Assembly (NCBI RefSeq): GCF_019059575.1
Contig: NW_024883443.1
Span: forward strand, 1 to 64,000
DNA from: Amphibalanus amphitrite
Taxonomy: Eukaryota; Arthropoda; Thecostraca; Balanomorpha; Balanidae
Direction of reading: 5' to 3'
DNA: 64,000 nucleotides
The notes under the pieces are model-generated. The model made no database searches, was not told the origin of the DNA, and worked only from the letters and a program-made list of their open reading frames with translations. Position numbers and translations under genes: made by a program. This document shows positions 22,872-33,534 of the stretch, piece after piece (within the stretch, counting starts at the first letter, position 1; every line of letters begins with the position of its first letter).

Positions 22872-24071
22872 TTAACCCGCGCCCGGCTGGGGGTCCTGGA
22901 TTTCCACGCCCTGCTGGGGGGGGGGGGTTGAACACCCCCCCCCCTTGTAACTCGGCTCCTGGGCCACGTAGCGATACGCGGAAGGCGGCGTTCGAGAGAG
23001 CGTCAAAAATAATGACGAAATCACTTCGGTCAATTTTTTGGTCAGGTCAAAGGTCAGGTCACCAGAGGTCATTGAAGGCAAAATTTCGCCGATTTCCAGG
23101 TCGAATGGCGAAAATTTCCAAGAAGCCAACGCATAACTCGGGAACCAATAGAGCTACAGCGCCGCGGAAAAGCGCATTCGATAGCCCTATTAACGCCCTT
23201 TCTGAGTAATTCTCTCAAATTTGACCTAACGTCAACGGTTTTGCCTGCAGGGGGCAAAAACTGCAAAAATAGCCGATTTTTTCGGAAACAGTTTTTCTGC
23301 AATACCTTTTGACCCAAGCCCTGTACGAGCTTACTTTTACCGGCATCGTGTTCCTCTCGTCAAGACGCATCGAATGAACTATAACTTGACCTTGAAAGGT
23401 CAACTTGAAAATTTGACCTCAGGTCAAGGTCATGACCTGACCGGAAAGGGTCATGTTGCATATCAGTCGATCCGTATCGTCGAGCTGAACACATCTAAGG
23501 CGTTTTCATCGCTCTAACATGCCTCTATCAAAAGTTATTTGCGAAAAACTGTTAGATACCATTCGTGACCTAAGATGACCTCAGGGCATAAACAAGGGTC
23601 ACGGACACCATTTTCATGTTCAGTGTGTCTAAACCACTTGTAATTCGGTGTTTGGGAGTGTTTATAATGTCTTTCATCCAAAAGAGGCGCATTTCAATTT
23701 TCTCCCATTGACTTATAATGGGGAGGTCGCAAAATTGACCTGACCTTAGGTCATCGATATCAAAATTCTGAGATATACATTTTGTACATGCTATTGCTCT
23801 TAGCAATCGCTGAAAGTTTCAAAGCGATCGGTCACTGGGTGTAGCTATGACAGACATTGAAACTTTTTATGAGGTGAGGTCACTTCAAGTGACCTGGTGA
23901 CCTGACCTTGAATGACCTTGGTCTGAAATTTTTACAACATGTGTAGAATTGATGTATGATAAGGTGTACCAAAAACGGCGGCGCTCCGCGCCGCCGTTTT
24001 TGAGATATTCGCGAAAAACCACAAGGGGGGGTGTTCAAACACCCCCCCCCCCCCAGCAGGGCGCGGGATAA
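22872..24071. mobile_element. TTAA element, CCCGCGCC-ended group (copy 3, inverted relative to 5504-6696)
   Basis: TTAA-CCCGCGCCCGGCTGGG at the left; CCAGCAGGGCGCGGG-ATAA at the right. AGGTCATGACCT is at 23427-23438; the GC hairpin (loop TCC) is at 23971-24001. It is the closest relative of 5504-6696, on the other strand, and keeps the same extra internal end motif. Confidence 0.9.
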
Positions 24072-24601
24072 ACAATATGTAAAACGATCATCAACCAATG
24101 CAAAGTTGAAGGTTAAACTAGACAAAGATGGTGCCAGAAGCCCATATGTTCACATAGTTTCTGGACCGGGCGACATATTCCTGCACATACCAGCTAAACT
24201 CACTACTCAGTACGCGGTAGGGTGACTGCAGTTACGTCCTGTTCCCGCACATAGCAGCTACAAATTCATTACGTGGTAGGGTGAACTAGTTACGTGACAG
24301 CTCGCAATAACAAGGTAATGGCTACGTGTTACCCACGCCATCTCCCCGACCGTGATTATCTAATTCGTGACACCACTGTGCACTGGGAAAGACGCCGCGA
24401 GATATTGCGGTGGATCAGCTCTTAGCGGGGCGGGGGGGGGGGACAGCAACACAGTGGTTGATATCCATTATCTGTAGACGGATATCTACATATTATATTA
24501 GTGGATATGTTGTATGTGTACAACACGGATCGCTGCATTTGCTAGTATACCTGATGTCCCACGGTGAGGTTCACTTCAGCAATGGGTCTCCTCTCCTGAG
24601 T
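24072..24601. other. Unassigned spacer
   Basis: AT-rich with a short G-run near 24433. No gene evidence. Confidence 0.45.
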
Positions 24602-25328
24602 GGTGGTTCACCGGTGATAGCAGCACGCCGCTATTTCATTTCGCGAGCTGACGTCATACTTGTTACGGAGCGAGCGAAGCGAGCGTAGTCTTTCCTTAGA
24701 TTAACGGAAATTTCTGAGTATGAGCGGCCGGCCGGCCGGCCGTGGTCACGCTTTTGCGAGGCTTATATCTCAGCAACCACTTGACCGATTTACATGCGGT
24801 AATTTTTGTAGGGTAGCTTCATTCCTTCTACCAAGCATTGTACTATTCCCGATGCATGTGGGTGACCCCTTATGCACGTGCCACGTGCAAAACGAAGAGG
24901 TGTCACTTTTGTAATTGTTGCAATATCTCGGTAACTACTGGGCCGATTGCGCTGAGAGTTGGCATGTAGGTAGGCACCCACTAGGCAATGCATATCCATG
25001 TGCCAGAGTTGGGGTGCTGCTGCACGTGCGCACGTGCAGGGGTCGTTTCCAGATCTCGAGAACGGCTGGACCGATTGTGCTCAAATTTGGCACATCGCTA
25101 GAGACCGGTTAGTAAGGTGCCGTGCACAAGTCGGTTGGAGGTACCCCCTCGCAATTTCGCACGTGCAAGGCCCACCCTCTCGCTCGCTCCGTTAGTCGCC
25201 ACAAAAGGCGTTATACTGGGGCGTTATACTGGTGGTAGTGTTGGAGAAATGGGCTTGTTGACGTCTCCATGGAAACCCAATTTGACACGTGTGATAGCAG
25301 CGTGCTGCTATCATCGGTGAAACACCAC
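24602..25328. mobile_element. Inverted-repeat element with internal degenerate tandem units
   Basis: The ends read GGTGGTTCACCGGTGATAGC (24602) and, inverted, GGTGGTGTTTCACCGATGAT (to 25328); both continue into AGCAGCACGC(C/T)GCTAT. Further in, 'GGAGCGAGCG' (24667) is inverted at 25180-25195. The core has three roughly 120-bp units each starting with a phrase like 'ATATCTCGGTAACTACTGGG' and ending in GCACGTGC-type palindromes. No target duplication is obvious. Superfamily unknown. Confidence 0.65.
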
Positions 25329-25644
25329 CCCGAAAATAGCACCTTCATTCTGCCCCCAACCGTACCACCTTTACCCAGAACCATTCGCGTCAGGTAGAGG
25401 CAGGATAATAAACATGCGATCGCCGTGGATAAAATGACTCACTGCTGGCTTTATGTTCTGGTGATGACGCGTGCCTGCATGTGCAAACGATATTCGTCGT
25501 CAACTTTGCATACAAAATGAGACACATCGTACCAGCTCGCTCGCCGGATGGATATTACCTCTCTGCACCCCGGGGATGGAAATTACATAGGGTATGGATG
25601 GAAATCACACAGCTGGAAAACTCAGTGACTCAATCAATGATCAG
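25329..25644. other. Unassigned spacer
   Basis: No repeat or domain recognised. A possible splice acceptor closes it at 25644. Confidence 0.4.
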
Positions 25645-25799
25645 AACTTGGTGTTAAGCGCTGCTCCAGTATTGGAATGAGTAAGAATGGAATGACCCGT
25701 AGTTGTGCATTCATACCGTTCAATGTTGATGCTTTCAAGTTGATTCTACCGGACTTCTCACAAGACGTATGCTTGGATGGTAAAGAGTATGGACTGTAA
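25645..25799 (+). CDS. Possible terminal exon of an unidentified gene
   Basis: After an acceptor-like ...GATCAG at 25639-25644 the sequence is open for about 50 codons (containing RSCAFIPFNVDAFKLILPDF) to a stop at 25797-25799. Overlapping AATAAA signals follow at 25816-25825. An open frame, a stop and a poly(A) signal in the right order are suggestive, and the peptide composition is ordinary rather than repeat-like. I do not recognise the protein, no upstream exon was found, and chance cannot be excluded at this length. The exon could also belong to an unrecognised transposon. Confidence 0.25.
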
Positions 25800-26059
25800 A
25801 TACCAGACACTGCCAAATAAATAAATTAAAAAGAAATGGACAACAAGAAGAGTAGTAGACGAACGGAGTGGTTGTTTCTTTGTTTTACACGTCATTGCAA
25901 TCCCACGCAATCGCGTGTGTTCTGTTCAAAGTGCACGGATTTGACAACAATACGGTCGTGTGACATCTGCTTTATCTCTTTTCAAAGTAATTGATTGTCC
26001 TGCTATTTGACACTTGTGTTGCATTGCGAAATTGTCAGCTATTCAGAATGCGCATAGAT

Positions 26060-26132
26060 GGTACTGATACTCTTGTCACTGGGTTATTGATACCCTTGCC
26101 ACTAGGTTACTGATACCCTTGCCACTGGGTGG
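26060..26132. repeat. Three tandem units of about 25 bp
   Basis: Units follow 'TACTGATACCCTTGCCACTGG' with few differences. They abut the left end of the hAT candidate at 26140. Confidence 0.8.
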
Positions 26133-27249
26133 TTACAAACAGGGTTGTATACCAATCAAGTCGATTGAATTGATTGATTTGTTTCAACGCGTATTTTGAG
26201 TTGATTGGATTGAGTCGATTGACTTTTCGAGATGACTGGTTGACTGACTCGTTTGACTTAAGCGACTGGTTGACTGATTTGATTCCCGAAAATTGGAGTG
26301 ACTCGTATGATTGAGTCGATTGAATGGAAAGTTCAAATAAGTTTTAGTTGATGAAAAATAATGACACCAACTGATGACATCAAAGATCACAAAACTACAT
26401 TGAAAACTGCTTGTCAATTGTCATCACAACTGCAATATGGGGTAGATGGCCAAATAAAGAACAGGGCCTAAACATGAACAGCCAACTTTGACTTTCAACT
26501 GCAATAACTCATAACTGCTCCAATCCTGGTGATAGAACCTGGCGATGCACCTACCTACCTTTCTGCACTCAGCAGGAAGCTTTTTTTAATCAGATTATAA
26601 AGCGCAAGGCCCTATATACTAATAAAGTGTGATTAATTAATAATTCACATCTCCACATCTCCTCAGAAACAACCAAACCCCTACAAAAATAACTGAAACA
26701 AAAGCGCCGTTTTCGTCTCGCTAATTACGTTTACGTATACCAATTAATAGCTAATTTGCTGCATTGTTTAAATTGCAGCAAAACATTTGTTGATCCTTTT
26801 CTCCTGAGAGCCTAAGCATAACATATTTAATATATCTCATTTTCCTTAAAATATTTTACCGAATATTATTAAGTGGTTTTATTTCAAATGAAATAATAAT
26901 TAAAACGAAATTGGTGTTGTACAACCGATATATTTTATGATGATCTACCATAGTACATGATAATCAATGACGTCATCTTACAAAAAAATCAAAACACGTA
27001 GAATAAGGATTTATAAAAGCTTAGCATACTTATTGGCAAAACGTTTTCTTTTATTCACAGTCGCACCGTGCCGTTTTCGCGTTTTAATTTTCTTTGTTCC
27101 CACTTCCTTTGTCCTTATCTTATCCTGTGGTTCCAGAGTCCCTGTCCTCTCCATTTCCTTTTAAATATACTTTTAATCCTCATCCTTATCCCCCAGTCCT
27201 AACAGTTTCAAATTGTATTGCAATTAAATGTTTTGAATTCTTCACATAG

Positions 27250-27411
27250 GTACCTAACATTGACATGCCACGTCCAGAGTCGTGGACCGCTAAATACTTC
27301 AAATCTCTTCCTTCCCAATCTGACAACATCCCACGCCTCAAATGCACATTGTGTGGAAAGATTTTTCAGGCTGCCCGTCAGTCTCTGTCTAACTGAAACC
27401 GTCACATGCAG
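27250..27411 (+). pseudogene. BED-type zinc-finger exon of a hAT transposase, with premature stop
   Basis: An acceptor-like TTCACATAG ends at 27249, an ATG follows at 27265, and a strong donor CAG|GTAAGAT sits at 27411/27412. The peptide begins MPRPESWTAKYFKSLP and contains a CTLC knuckle followed by GKIFQ and, after a TGA at 27394-27396, NRHMQ. Spacing of W, F, CxxC and H matches the BED finger that binds DNA at the N terminus of hAT transposases. The TGA interrupts the expected C..C..N..H pattern, so the exon is inactive as written. The following exons may have been displaced by the 27667-30164 insertion. Confidence 0.6.
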
Positions 27412-28171
27412 GTAAGATATTTATTTCTATTTCCCTATGGTTAATATGTTATTGATGCATATTATCCATTAAAATAGACGTGGTGTAGGGTAAATTGTCC
27501 AAATCACGAACACTGTCAAAATCCGAGCAGCCAACTTTCAACCGGAATATCTGATATTTAGTGTAAATGGAGTTGGAATATGGCCAAAATTAAATTGACA
27601 ACCTTTAGGTGAAAGGTGGTGATTTGGGTTAAGGGGCGAGTCAACTACTGGGTTATTTTGCACCCATTAACCCATTTACGCCCTTCGTTGCGTTTTCGCA
27701 ACGCAAGCAAGCGTCGACGTGATCGAAGCTTGAGAAGTGTGTAAAAGAGACTAACCGATGAGACAAGTTTCAGCGTGTGTAGCATGGTTGTGCGCATGAT
27801 AAGTTACGCAGTTACAAGTCTGTGCGGCCGGTAAGTTACTGCCTAGAGCTCCCAGAGGGAAGTCGAAGGTTTTGTGAGTGATGACGTCACGAAAACCAAG
27901 ATAAGTAGGCTAAGTGCTTAATAATATCGTAATGAAAATTGTGTAAACATATTCTGCAGAGTCCCTACAATAGTGTAGATATGCATTTTGTTAAGAAATA
28001 ATGCTACAAAAAGGGTTTGTGACTATTTTCAAATATGACTACGGTCGCGTTGCGGGAACGCAACGAAGGGCACATCGGAAAGACAGCGGTGTTGCGAAAA
28101 CGCAACGATGGGCACATGGCAGGGTAGCGGACTAGCGGAAGTATGAATATCAACAGTAGACTTCACTCGTG

Positions 28172-28280
28172 ATACGCTGTGGGTTCTCTCTTTCTCTCCC
28201 CCATCTTCCTCCCTCTCCTCCTCGTTCCCCAACTCTCCCCCCCTCTCTCTCTCTTTCTCTCTCTCTTTCTTTCTCTCTCT
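28172..28280. repeat. Polypyrimidine tract (CT-rich)
   Basis: Interrupted TCTC and CCCT runs. The Glu/Arg-rich minus-strand frame across it is a repeat artefact. Confidence 0.8.
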
Positions 28281-28298
28281 CATTTTGTAGCCATGAGG

Positions 28299-28401
28299 CT
28301 GTAGCGGCGGAACATCTTCAATTAAGGGGGGGGGAGCACTGCTGACTTTTGGTCTCATTCTTTCCATTTCCATTTCCATGCAACGCCTATCGGGATAATG
28401 T
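28299..28401. repeat. Dispersed short repeat, copy B
   Basis: Matches 8743-8830 (GTAGCGGCGGAACA, G-run, ACTTTTGGTCTCATTCTTTC). It adds two extra copies of CATTTC. It follows a CT-rich tract (28172-28280). Confidence 0.7.
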
Positions 28402-30311
28402 TAAAATGGCAAAATCAAGGGGGGCACGGTGCCCCGGTGCCCCCTCCCCCCGCTCCGCCGCCTATGCCATGAGGGACGTATATAGGTATGTTTAGTGCAA
28501 GGTGTGTTCGCACGTAAAATGTTGCGACACATTTCATATTTGCTGGCTCAAACAGCCACAAACACTCCTTTCTTTTTCTCTCGCAGATTTTCGGCCTCGG
28601 GCTGTTCGTTCACTAAGCAATGTGTTCCCATGCATCTGAAAATCGCATGGTAGGAAAAGGACCCATGCATCAAACGGTCGGCGATGCTAACGGAGCTGAG
28701 AGATAATTAGGTCCTTTGGAAATTGGATCTACTATGTACATTGCGCATAAATAATGAATAACGGGGATGTATTCTGGTATCAGGCGACAGATAGGTATCG
28801 CCATTCTCTGGATAGAATCTGCTGACTACCAGCATTTACGTTAGAAAAGGTAACCGAGGGTCGGCAAATAGTGGGATAGGCCCCCTCCGAGGGTAGCTGA
28901 GCCCTTCGGCAGGGGTAATGAGGGCGGACCCATGGGAAAATAATGATTTTTAGGATTCATAACTCGCATAGATTCATAAGCTGCTTGATGTGGAGTATAC
29001 GCCTGTTTTCTTACTTTGATAGGCTTTTTATCTAATCAGACCATTTTCAGAGCTAGCAGGATTATTGGAATTAGGGGAGACATTTGTCTGACCGGACACG
29101 GTCAATCGTAGACTGGAGACTGAGCCCAGCCAGTGGGCAGCCGCCACCCATGACCCACCCCCTTCCCCCCTCCCAAGCACTCACTGCACCCGGCTACAGG
29201 CGCACCCCTATGTGAGCTGCCCGATTGCGATATACGTTGCCGGTCCAGCCCGGAACAGGGGGATGAGGCGTGGAGGAGGATTCAACTATCCTGAAGATGG
29301 AAAGGACGGATTGACGTCGAATCACCATTCTGTCCTGGCATTGTCTCGAGAAAGAGGTTACACGTGAAGGTCGCTGAGAGTGGGGCCATGAAAATTTTGG
29401 ATTAGGTGTAAACATGATAAACTGGGAGTCGATTTGTTCTGATGCGCTACGCCTTACGCGGGTAATTTGTTAGAGCCGGATCGGTCCTTTTTTTCTTTTT
29501 GCTGAGAGTGGGTACGACTAACCTGCAATGGAATTTAACTTTACTCCTAGGAGGGTGGTTAAAAATGCTTGCGGATATACGCGCATACGAGAGTTACTGG
29601 TTTACTCCCAATCCTCCGTTTAATTGTATTCAGTGTGCACTGTGCAGGGTCTGATAGGTGGGGGTAATGGATCTGTCTAGCTTCCAAAAAGAAAGCATCA
29701 TCCTGGATACGTGTCGACCACAACTTTAAATGAACAGCAATGGACAACGTAAATGGTTGATAATGACCGTGTTGCCATCTCCCCGTTCGCGAATCATGAA
29801 GTTATGCTTCCTCACTGAGGCTCTTAGGCGGGTTATAGAGCATGACGGATGTGGGTTCCGCATTTTCAAGCAATAGTTGTCAACAGTTGATTGATGTTTT
29901 GTCAAAACATATTAGCATATACGGCAGTTCAGTGTACTTTATGTCCGTCTGATGTGCCCGTCGTTGCGTTTTCGCAACGCTGATGGCGCCCGGTGTGCCC
30001 TTCGTTGCGATTTCGCAACGCATGTTTTTTACGTTTTTCTCGAGAAACTTTTGCTGCAGGCAAAAATTATTTTCGATTCCATACAAGGCCCTGGTAGGAG
30101 CATAACATATTCTGATTTCGTCGATTTTCATGATGGTCAATATTCCTGGGCATAAATGGGTTAAATGAAACTTCTGCTCCAATTCTACCCATTGAACCTC
30201 AATGTCATTATCCACCTGTCCATCACTAGGTATCCATCCTTATTACATAGAAACTTTGAATGGTATGGCAATTTATAATTTTAAATGACAATATTTTTAT
30301 GTTTCTTCTGT

Positions 30312-30342
30312 GGGTAGGTAGGAAGGTAGGTAGGTAGGTACA
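30312..30342. repeat. (GGTA)n microsatellite
   Basis: Tandem GGTA with one interruption, within the right half of the hAT candidate. Confidence 0.85.
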
Positions 30343-30560
30343 CCAGACTGCTATGGACACTTTTCCAAGTTGGTGAGGCAAAAAACCTAATGTATGTGTT
30401 GGTTTGAGTCGTTTGATTGAGTTGATTGATTCCTTTCATTGTCGCGTTTGAGTCGATTGAATCAATTCCCGAAAACTGCTCTGACTTGATTGATTTGATT
30501 GGTTTCCCAAATTTGTCGTGATTGAATTGATTGCTATTGATTGAGTCGTATACAACCCTG

Positions 30561-31667
30561 TAATTATTATACAATTTGTAACTTACAAATCATGCTGTTT
30601 ACGCCCTCCTTTACTGTCGAGATTAACGAGCGACAAATCACAACTCAGGACAGTGGCAAACGGAAAGGTCAAAGGACAGTTGCTGCGAGGTCAGAGACCA
30701 TTGATCGGAAGTCAGAGACCATAGTCAAACGTGTCGCTGATCGCACCGATTGATTGTCACACGGATTGTAACGCCATTGCGGAGTGCCTAAACTGAAAGC
30801 GGATGCTAGGTCTGCGGCAGGCAAATTAACCTACCTTGAATGAATCTTAGTCATAGTAAACATTAGTTAATATTTGTGTGAATGAATTGTCGGCCTCCCC
30901 CCCCCTCCCCCCACAAAGGTGAAACATGCACATTGCACTAGTTATGAGAACTTTATCTAAGTAGGTAATTCAGATTTCAGATATACCAAACAATAGCGGC
31001 AATATCTCCACATGCCGAGACATTGAGCAAGATAAGGAAAAGAACAAGGAGAGGAGGGCTCTTTTAAGCAGCAGACCAGATAAACACTGCTTGAAAGGAA
31101 AGGAACCTGATCCACTCACAAACACATTGGAGCAAGCAAGCAATAAAAGTTGTTAAACCATTACATTTCAAAGTAACTAACCCAGTGCTAGTCATTACTC
31201 ATTACAGAATCACCAACTTTCCATTGTCATCTTGGTCATCTTGTCTGCAAGCTGCTCACATCTCAGCGTGCAGTGTGAAAATGTGCACCGCCGCTGGCGC
31301 AGTCGACACGTGCGATTGTTGACCGATAAGCTCACATCTGTCACTGCTAGCCTGTCACGTTTGTCACGGATCGGGATGGCGCGTTCCGTGCACAATGCCA
31401 GTCGTTGGTGCAACTGCACAAAGCAGCAGACATGCCGCGGAAAACAAACTGTGGTACGACGACGTAAAGGCAAATAAAGGTCAGTGAAATACATAGGGCA
31501 ATAATGACGGAGAGTTACGTATATTTGAGGAAAGACGTAATAGGAAGGTCTTATGTCTGAGGTGTGGACAAAGATGCGACATATGGTTTATCAACAATTC
31601 AGTACAATACTGCACTTGCTGTGCGAAATGTTGACTTGTGGTGTTCTGAATTACGCTATTCGTGACC
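30561..31667. other. Unassigned spacer, possible intron
   Basis: Two overlapping frames at 31210-31494 on opposite strands have no known domain. If the exon at 32193-32423 is real, this lies in its first intron. Confidence 0.3.
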
Positions 31668-32214
31668 CATCTCTAACTGGCAGTACTGGTGAGAAGCTGA
31701 GTCATATCTTACCGACAGTATTTGCGATAAACTGAGGTGTCTTACCGGTAATATTGGTGAGAAACTGTGCCATTTCTAACCGGTAATATTGGTGAGAAAC
31801 TGAGCCATCTCTTACCGGCAGCATTGGTGAGAAACTGAGCCATATCTTACCGGCAGTATTGGTGAGAAGCTGAGGGATCTTCCCGACAGCATTGGTGAGA
31901 AGCTGAGGTGTCTTACCGGCAGTATTGGTGAGAAACTGAGATATCTTACTGGCAGTATTGGTGAGAAGCTGAGCCATCTCTAACCGGCAATGTTGGTGAG
32001 AAACTGAGCCATCTCTAACTGGCAATATTGGTGAGAAACTGAGCCATCTCTTACCGGCAGCATTGGCGAGAAACTGAGCCATCTCTTACCGGCAGTATTG
32101 GTGAGAAGCTGAGGTGTCTTACCGGCAGTATTGGTGAGAGGAACTGAGATATCTTACCGGCAGTATTGGTGAGAAGCTGAGCCATATCTTACCGGCAGTA
32201 TTGGTGAGAGGAAC
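31668..32214 (-). repeat. Minisatellite built from a 5' splice-site unit (16 copies)
   Basis: Sixteen units of 33-36 bp. On the minus strand each reads roughly CTCACCAATACTGCCG-GTAAGA followed by (T/G)ATGGCTCAG. Eleven of sixteen keep GTAAG at the donor position; the rest have GTTAG or GGAAG. The unit nearest the exon is the end of the candidate coding exon 32193-32423. Mixed unit lengths rotate the reading frame, so long open frames across it are not evidence of coding. Confidence 0.85.
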
Positions 32215-32423
32215 TCGGCCGAGCCGGGCCGACTCAGTCCCCCGCTCTCTGGAGTCGCTCCTCCGTGAGTCTGAGCCGGCGGCTGGAGTCGACTCACGTC
32301 TCCGTGACTCCGACTCAGCACCGGTCGGCTCTGACTCTGCTCCGCTGACTCGCTGTTCTCGGGGATGCTGGGGAGATCGCCGGCTGATCGCTGCCGCAGC
32401 GGCAGGTTGGGCACGCGCAGCAT
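32193..32423 (-). CDS. Candidate first coding exon of an unidentified host gene
   Basis: Minus-strand ATG at 32423 in a strong context (ACCACCATGC) opens 77 codons beginning MLRVPNLPLRQRSAGDLPSI. They end exactly at CCG|GTAAGAT, a consensus 5' splice site (donor GT at 32192-32191), leaving a phase-0 junction. The peptide is Ser/Pro/Gln-rich and probably disordered. Upstream lies a CAG/GCA-rich leader (32424 to about 33050), then four GTCACGTGAC sites. Downstream the donor region is amplified into the 16-unit minisatellite. I do not recognise the protein and no second exon was found. It could instead be a longer open frame starting further upstream, or an untranslated exon. Confidence 0.45.
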
Positions 32424-33050
32424 GGTGGTACTGCGGCTGCTGGTGATGCTGGATATCACTGCTGCCGCCGAAATTAGCCGCTGCTTCTGCTGCTGCCACA
32501 GGCTACTGATATTAACAGCTGCTTCTATTGCTGTGAGCGTTGCTGCTGCTGTGGCTGCTTGGTTTCCTTGGTGCTATTGCTGCAGCTGAGTGCTCCCTGC
32601 TGCTGGCTTCAGCTGCTATTACTTCTGTTGTTGCTGCTGCTGCCACCATGAGCTGGCTACTGATACTGCCGCTTGCTTCTTTCGGTGAGAACGTTGCTGC
32701 TGCTGCCGTCAGTTACTGGGCAATTGTTCCATCCACCAAGCCACTGATACCGATGACATGAGCCCAATCACAGAATGTCTCCCACTTGCTGTTTTGGCGG
32801 TGCGAGCTGAAGTTCCTCAGCTGACGGTCTAATCGCTGTATTTCTGTGTAGTCTGCCAGCTATACGTGGCCCTCGCCGGTGGTAGCCGCAGCTGCCCACG
32901 GTGATGCGGAAATGTAAGCACTGCTGCTGCTGTTGTACAGCAGTCGTTACAGCTGCCACAGTGTCTAAACAACCGGCCGACGATAGCGGCTCCACGCGGC
33001 TGCTATCTATCCACGGTACCTAGCAGGCGCAGCGGCGCACCGCACTGGAA
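32424..33050 (-). other. CAG-rich probable 5' leader
   Basis: On the minus strand the stretch is rich in CAGCAGCAG and GCAGCAGCAACA words with short interruptions, typical of long arthropod 5' untranslated regions. It connects the E-box cluster with the candidate first exon. The transcription start is not identifiable. Confidence 0.4.
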
Positions 33051-33109
33051 TGCGACTGAAGTTTAGTCCGCTCCGCCGTCCGCCCGCCCGCCCGGCCCGC
33101 AGAGTGGAG

Positions 33110-33232
33110 GTCACGTGACACCACCGGCGGCCGTCACTGAAGGTCACGTGACACCCGGCGGCGGCCGCCGCCGTCCGGTCACGTGACGAAAAAGCACAAA
33201 GGGAGCGCCGATATGCCGGTGGGTCACGTGAC
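33110..33232. promoter_or_regulatory. Cluster of four GTCACGTGAC E-boxes, probable promoter
   Basis: The perfect palindrome GTCACGTGAC occurs at 33110, 33143, 33178 and 33223, spaced 33, 35 and 45 bp, in a GC-rich, CpG-rich stretch with CCGCCGG words. The sequence is the extended E-box bound by USF and MiT/TFE-type bHLH-zip factors (known from other animals). It lies just upstream of the candidate minus-strand gene. A plus-strand transcript from the same region is also possible. Confidence 0.6.
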
Positions 33233-33534
33233 TCATGACAGATTCACGAGGTGGTCGAGAGAGCTACGGGAGAATGTCGGCGATTTGAGACGTCCGGTCG
33301 AACGGGACTGTTCAGCTGGCTTTTACTTCAGTGTTCAACATAATTTAGCTCTAAATATGCATTAGCCATTTATGGTGTGATATTGCTGAAACATGTTGTT
33401 TAATTGGTGATTATAGTATGACTAACTGATCAGGACTGATCGCGTCTATCTCAAGCCGCCGTCGTAATCAAGCGATATTTCGCGTCGTGATCTTTTCCGT
33501 CTACCCTATAGTAGACGGAATTTGGTGGTGATTG
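33233..33534. other. Unassigned spacer
   Basis: No gene evidence. It contains an imperfect inverted pair around 33500-33518 (CCGTCTAC/GTAGACGG). Confidence 0.45.

Larger units (their letters stand above)
27667..30164. mobile_element. piggyBac-like TTAA element with GTTGCG palindromes
   Basis: TTAA-CCCATTTACGCCC at the left; GGGCATAAATGGG-TTAA at the right, a 13-bp inverted repeat with one mismatch. Next to the left end is the palindrome CGTTGCGTTTTCGCAACG (27686-27703). Variants recur near 28048, 28090, 29963 and 30003, so both halves carry subterminal arrays. The centre (28120-29950) contains a CT-rich tract, the short dispersed repeat at 28299-28401 and unassigned sequence; no transposase frame survives. 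Confidence 0.75.
26140..30560. mobile_element. Candidate hAT element with GATTGA-rich subterminal repeats
   Basis: CAGGGTTGTATAC at 26140 is matched by its inverted copy ending at 30560 (13 bp). Both subterminal regions (26150-26330 and 30400-30550) are packed with the words GATTGA, AGTCGATTGA and their complements, in inverted array. The expected 8-bp duplication is not seen (GTTACAAA versus TAATTATT), so one end may be rearranged, or two copies may be represented. A BED-type zinc-finger exon lies inside (27250-27411), and a piggyBac-like element occupies 27667-30164. Confidence 0.6.

Noticed and set aside
31668-32214. CRISPR-like array
   Set aside because: Units are contiguous tandem repeats without unique spacers, in a eukaryotic context.
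31702-32499. Repetitive minus-strand protein reading across the minisatellite
   Set aside because: Unit lengths of 33-36 bp rotate the frame, and a consensus donor lies at the start of the array, so splicing out is the simpler reading.
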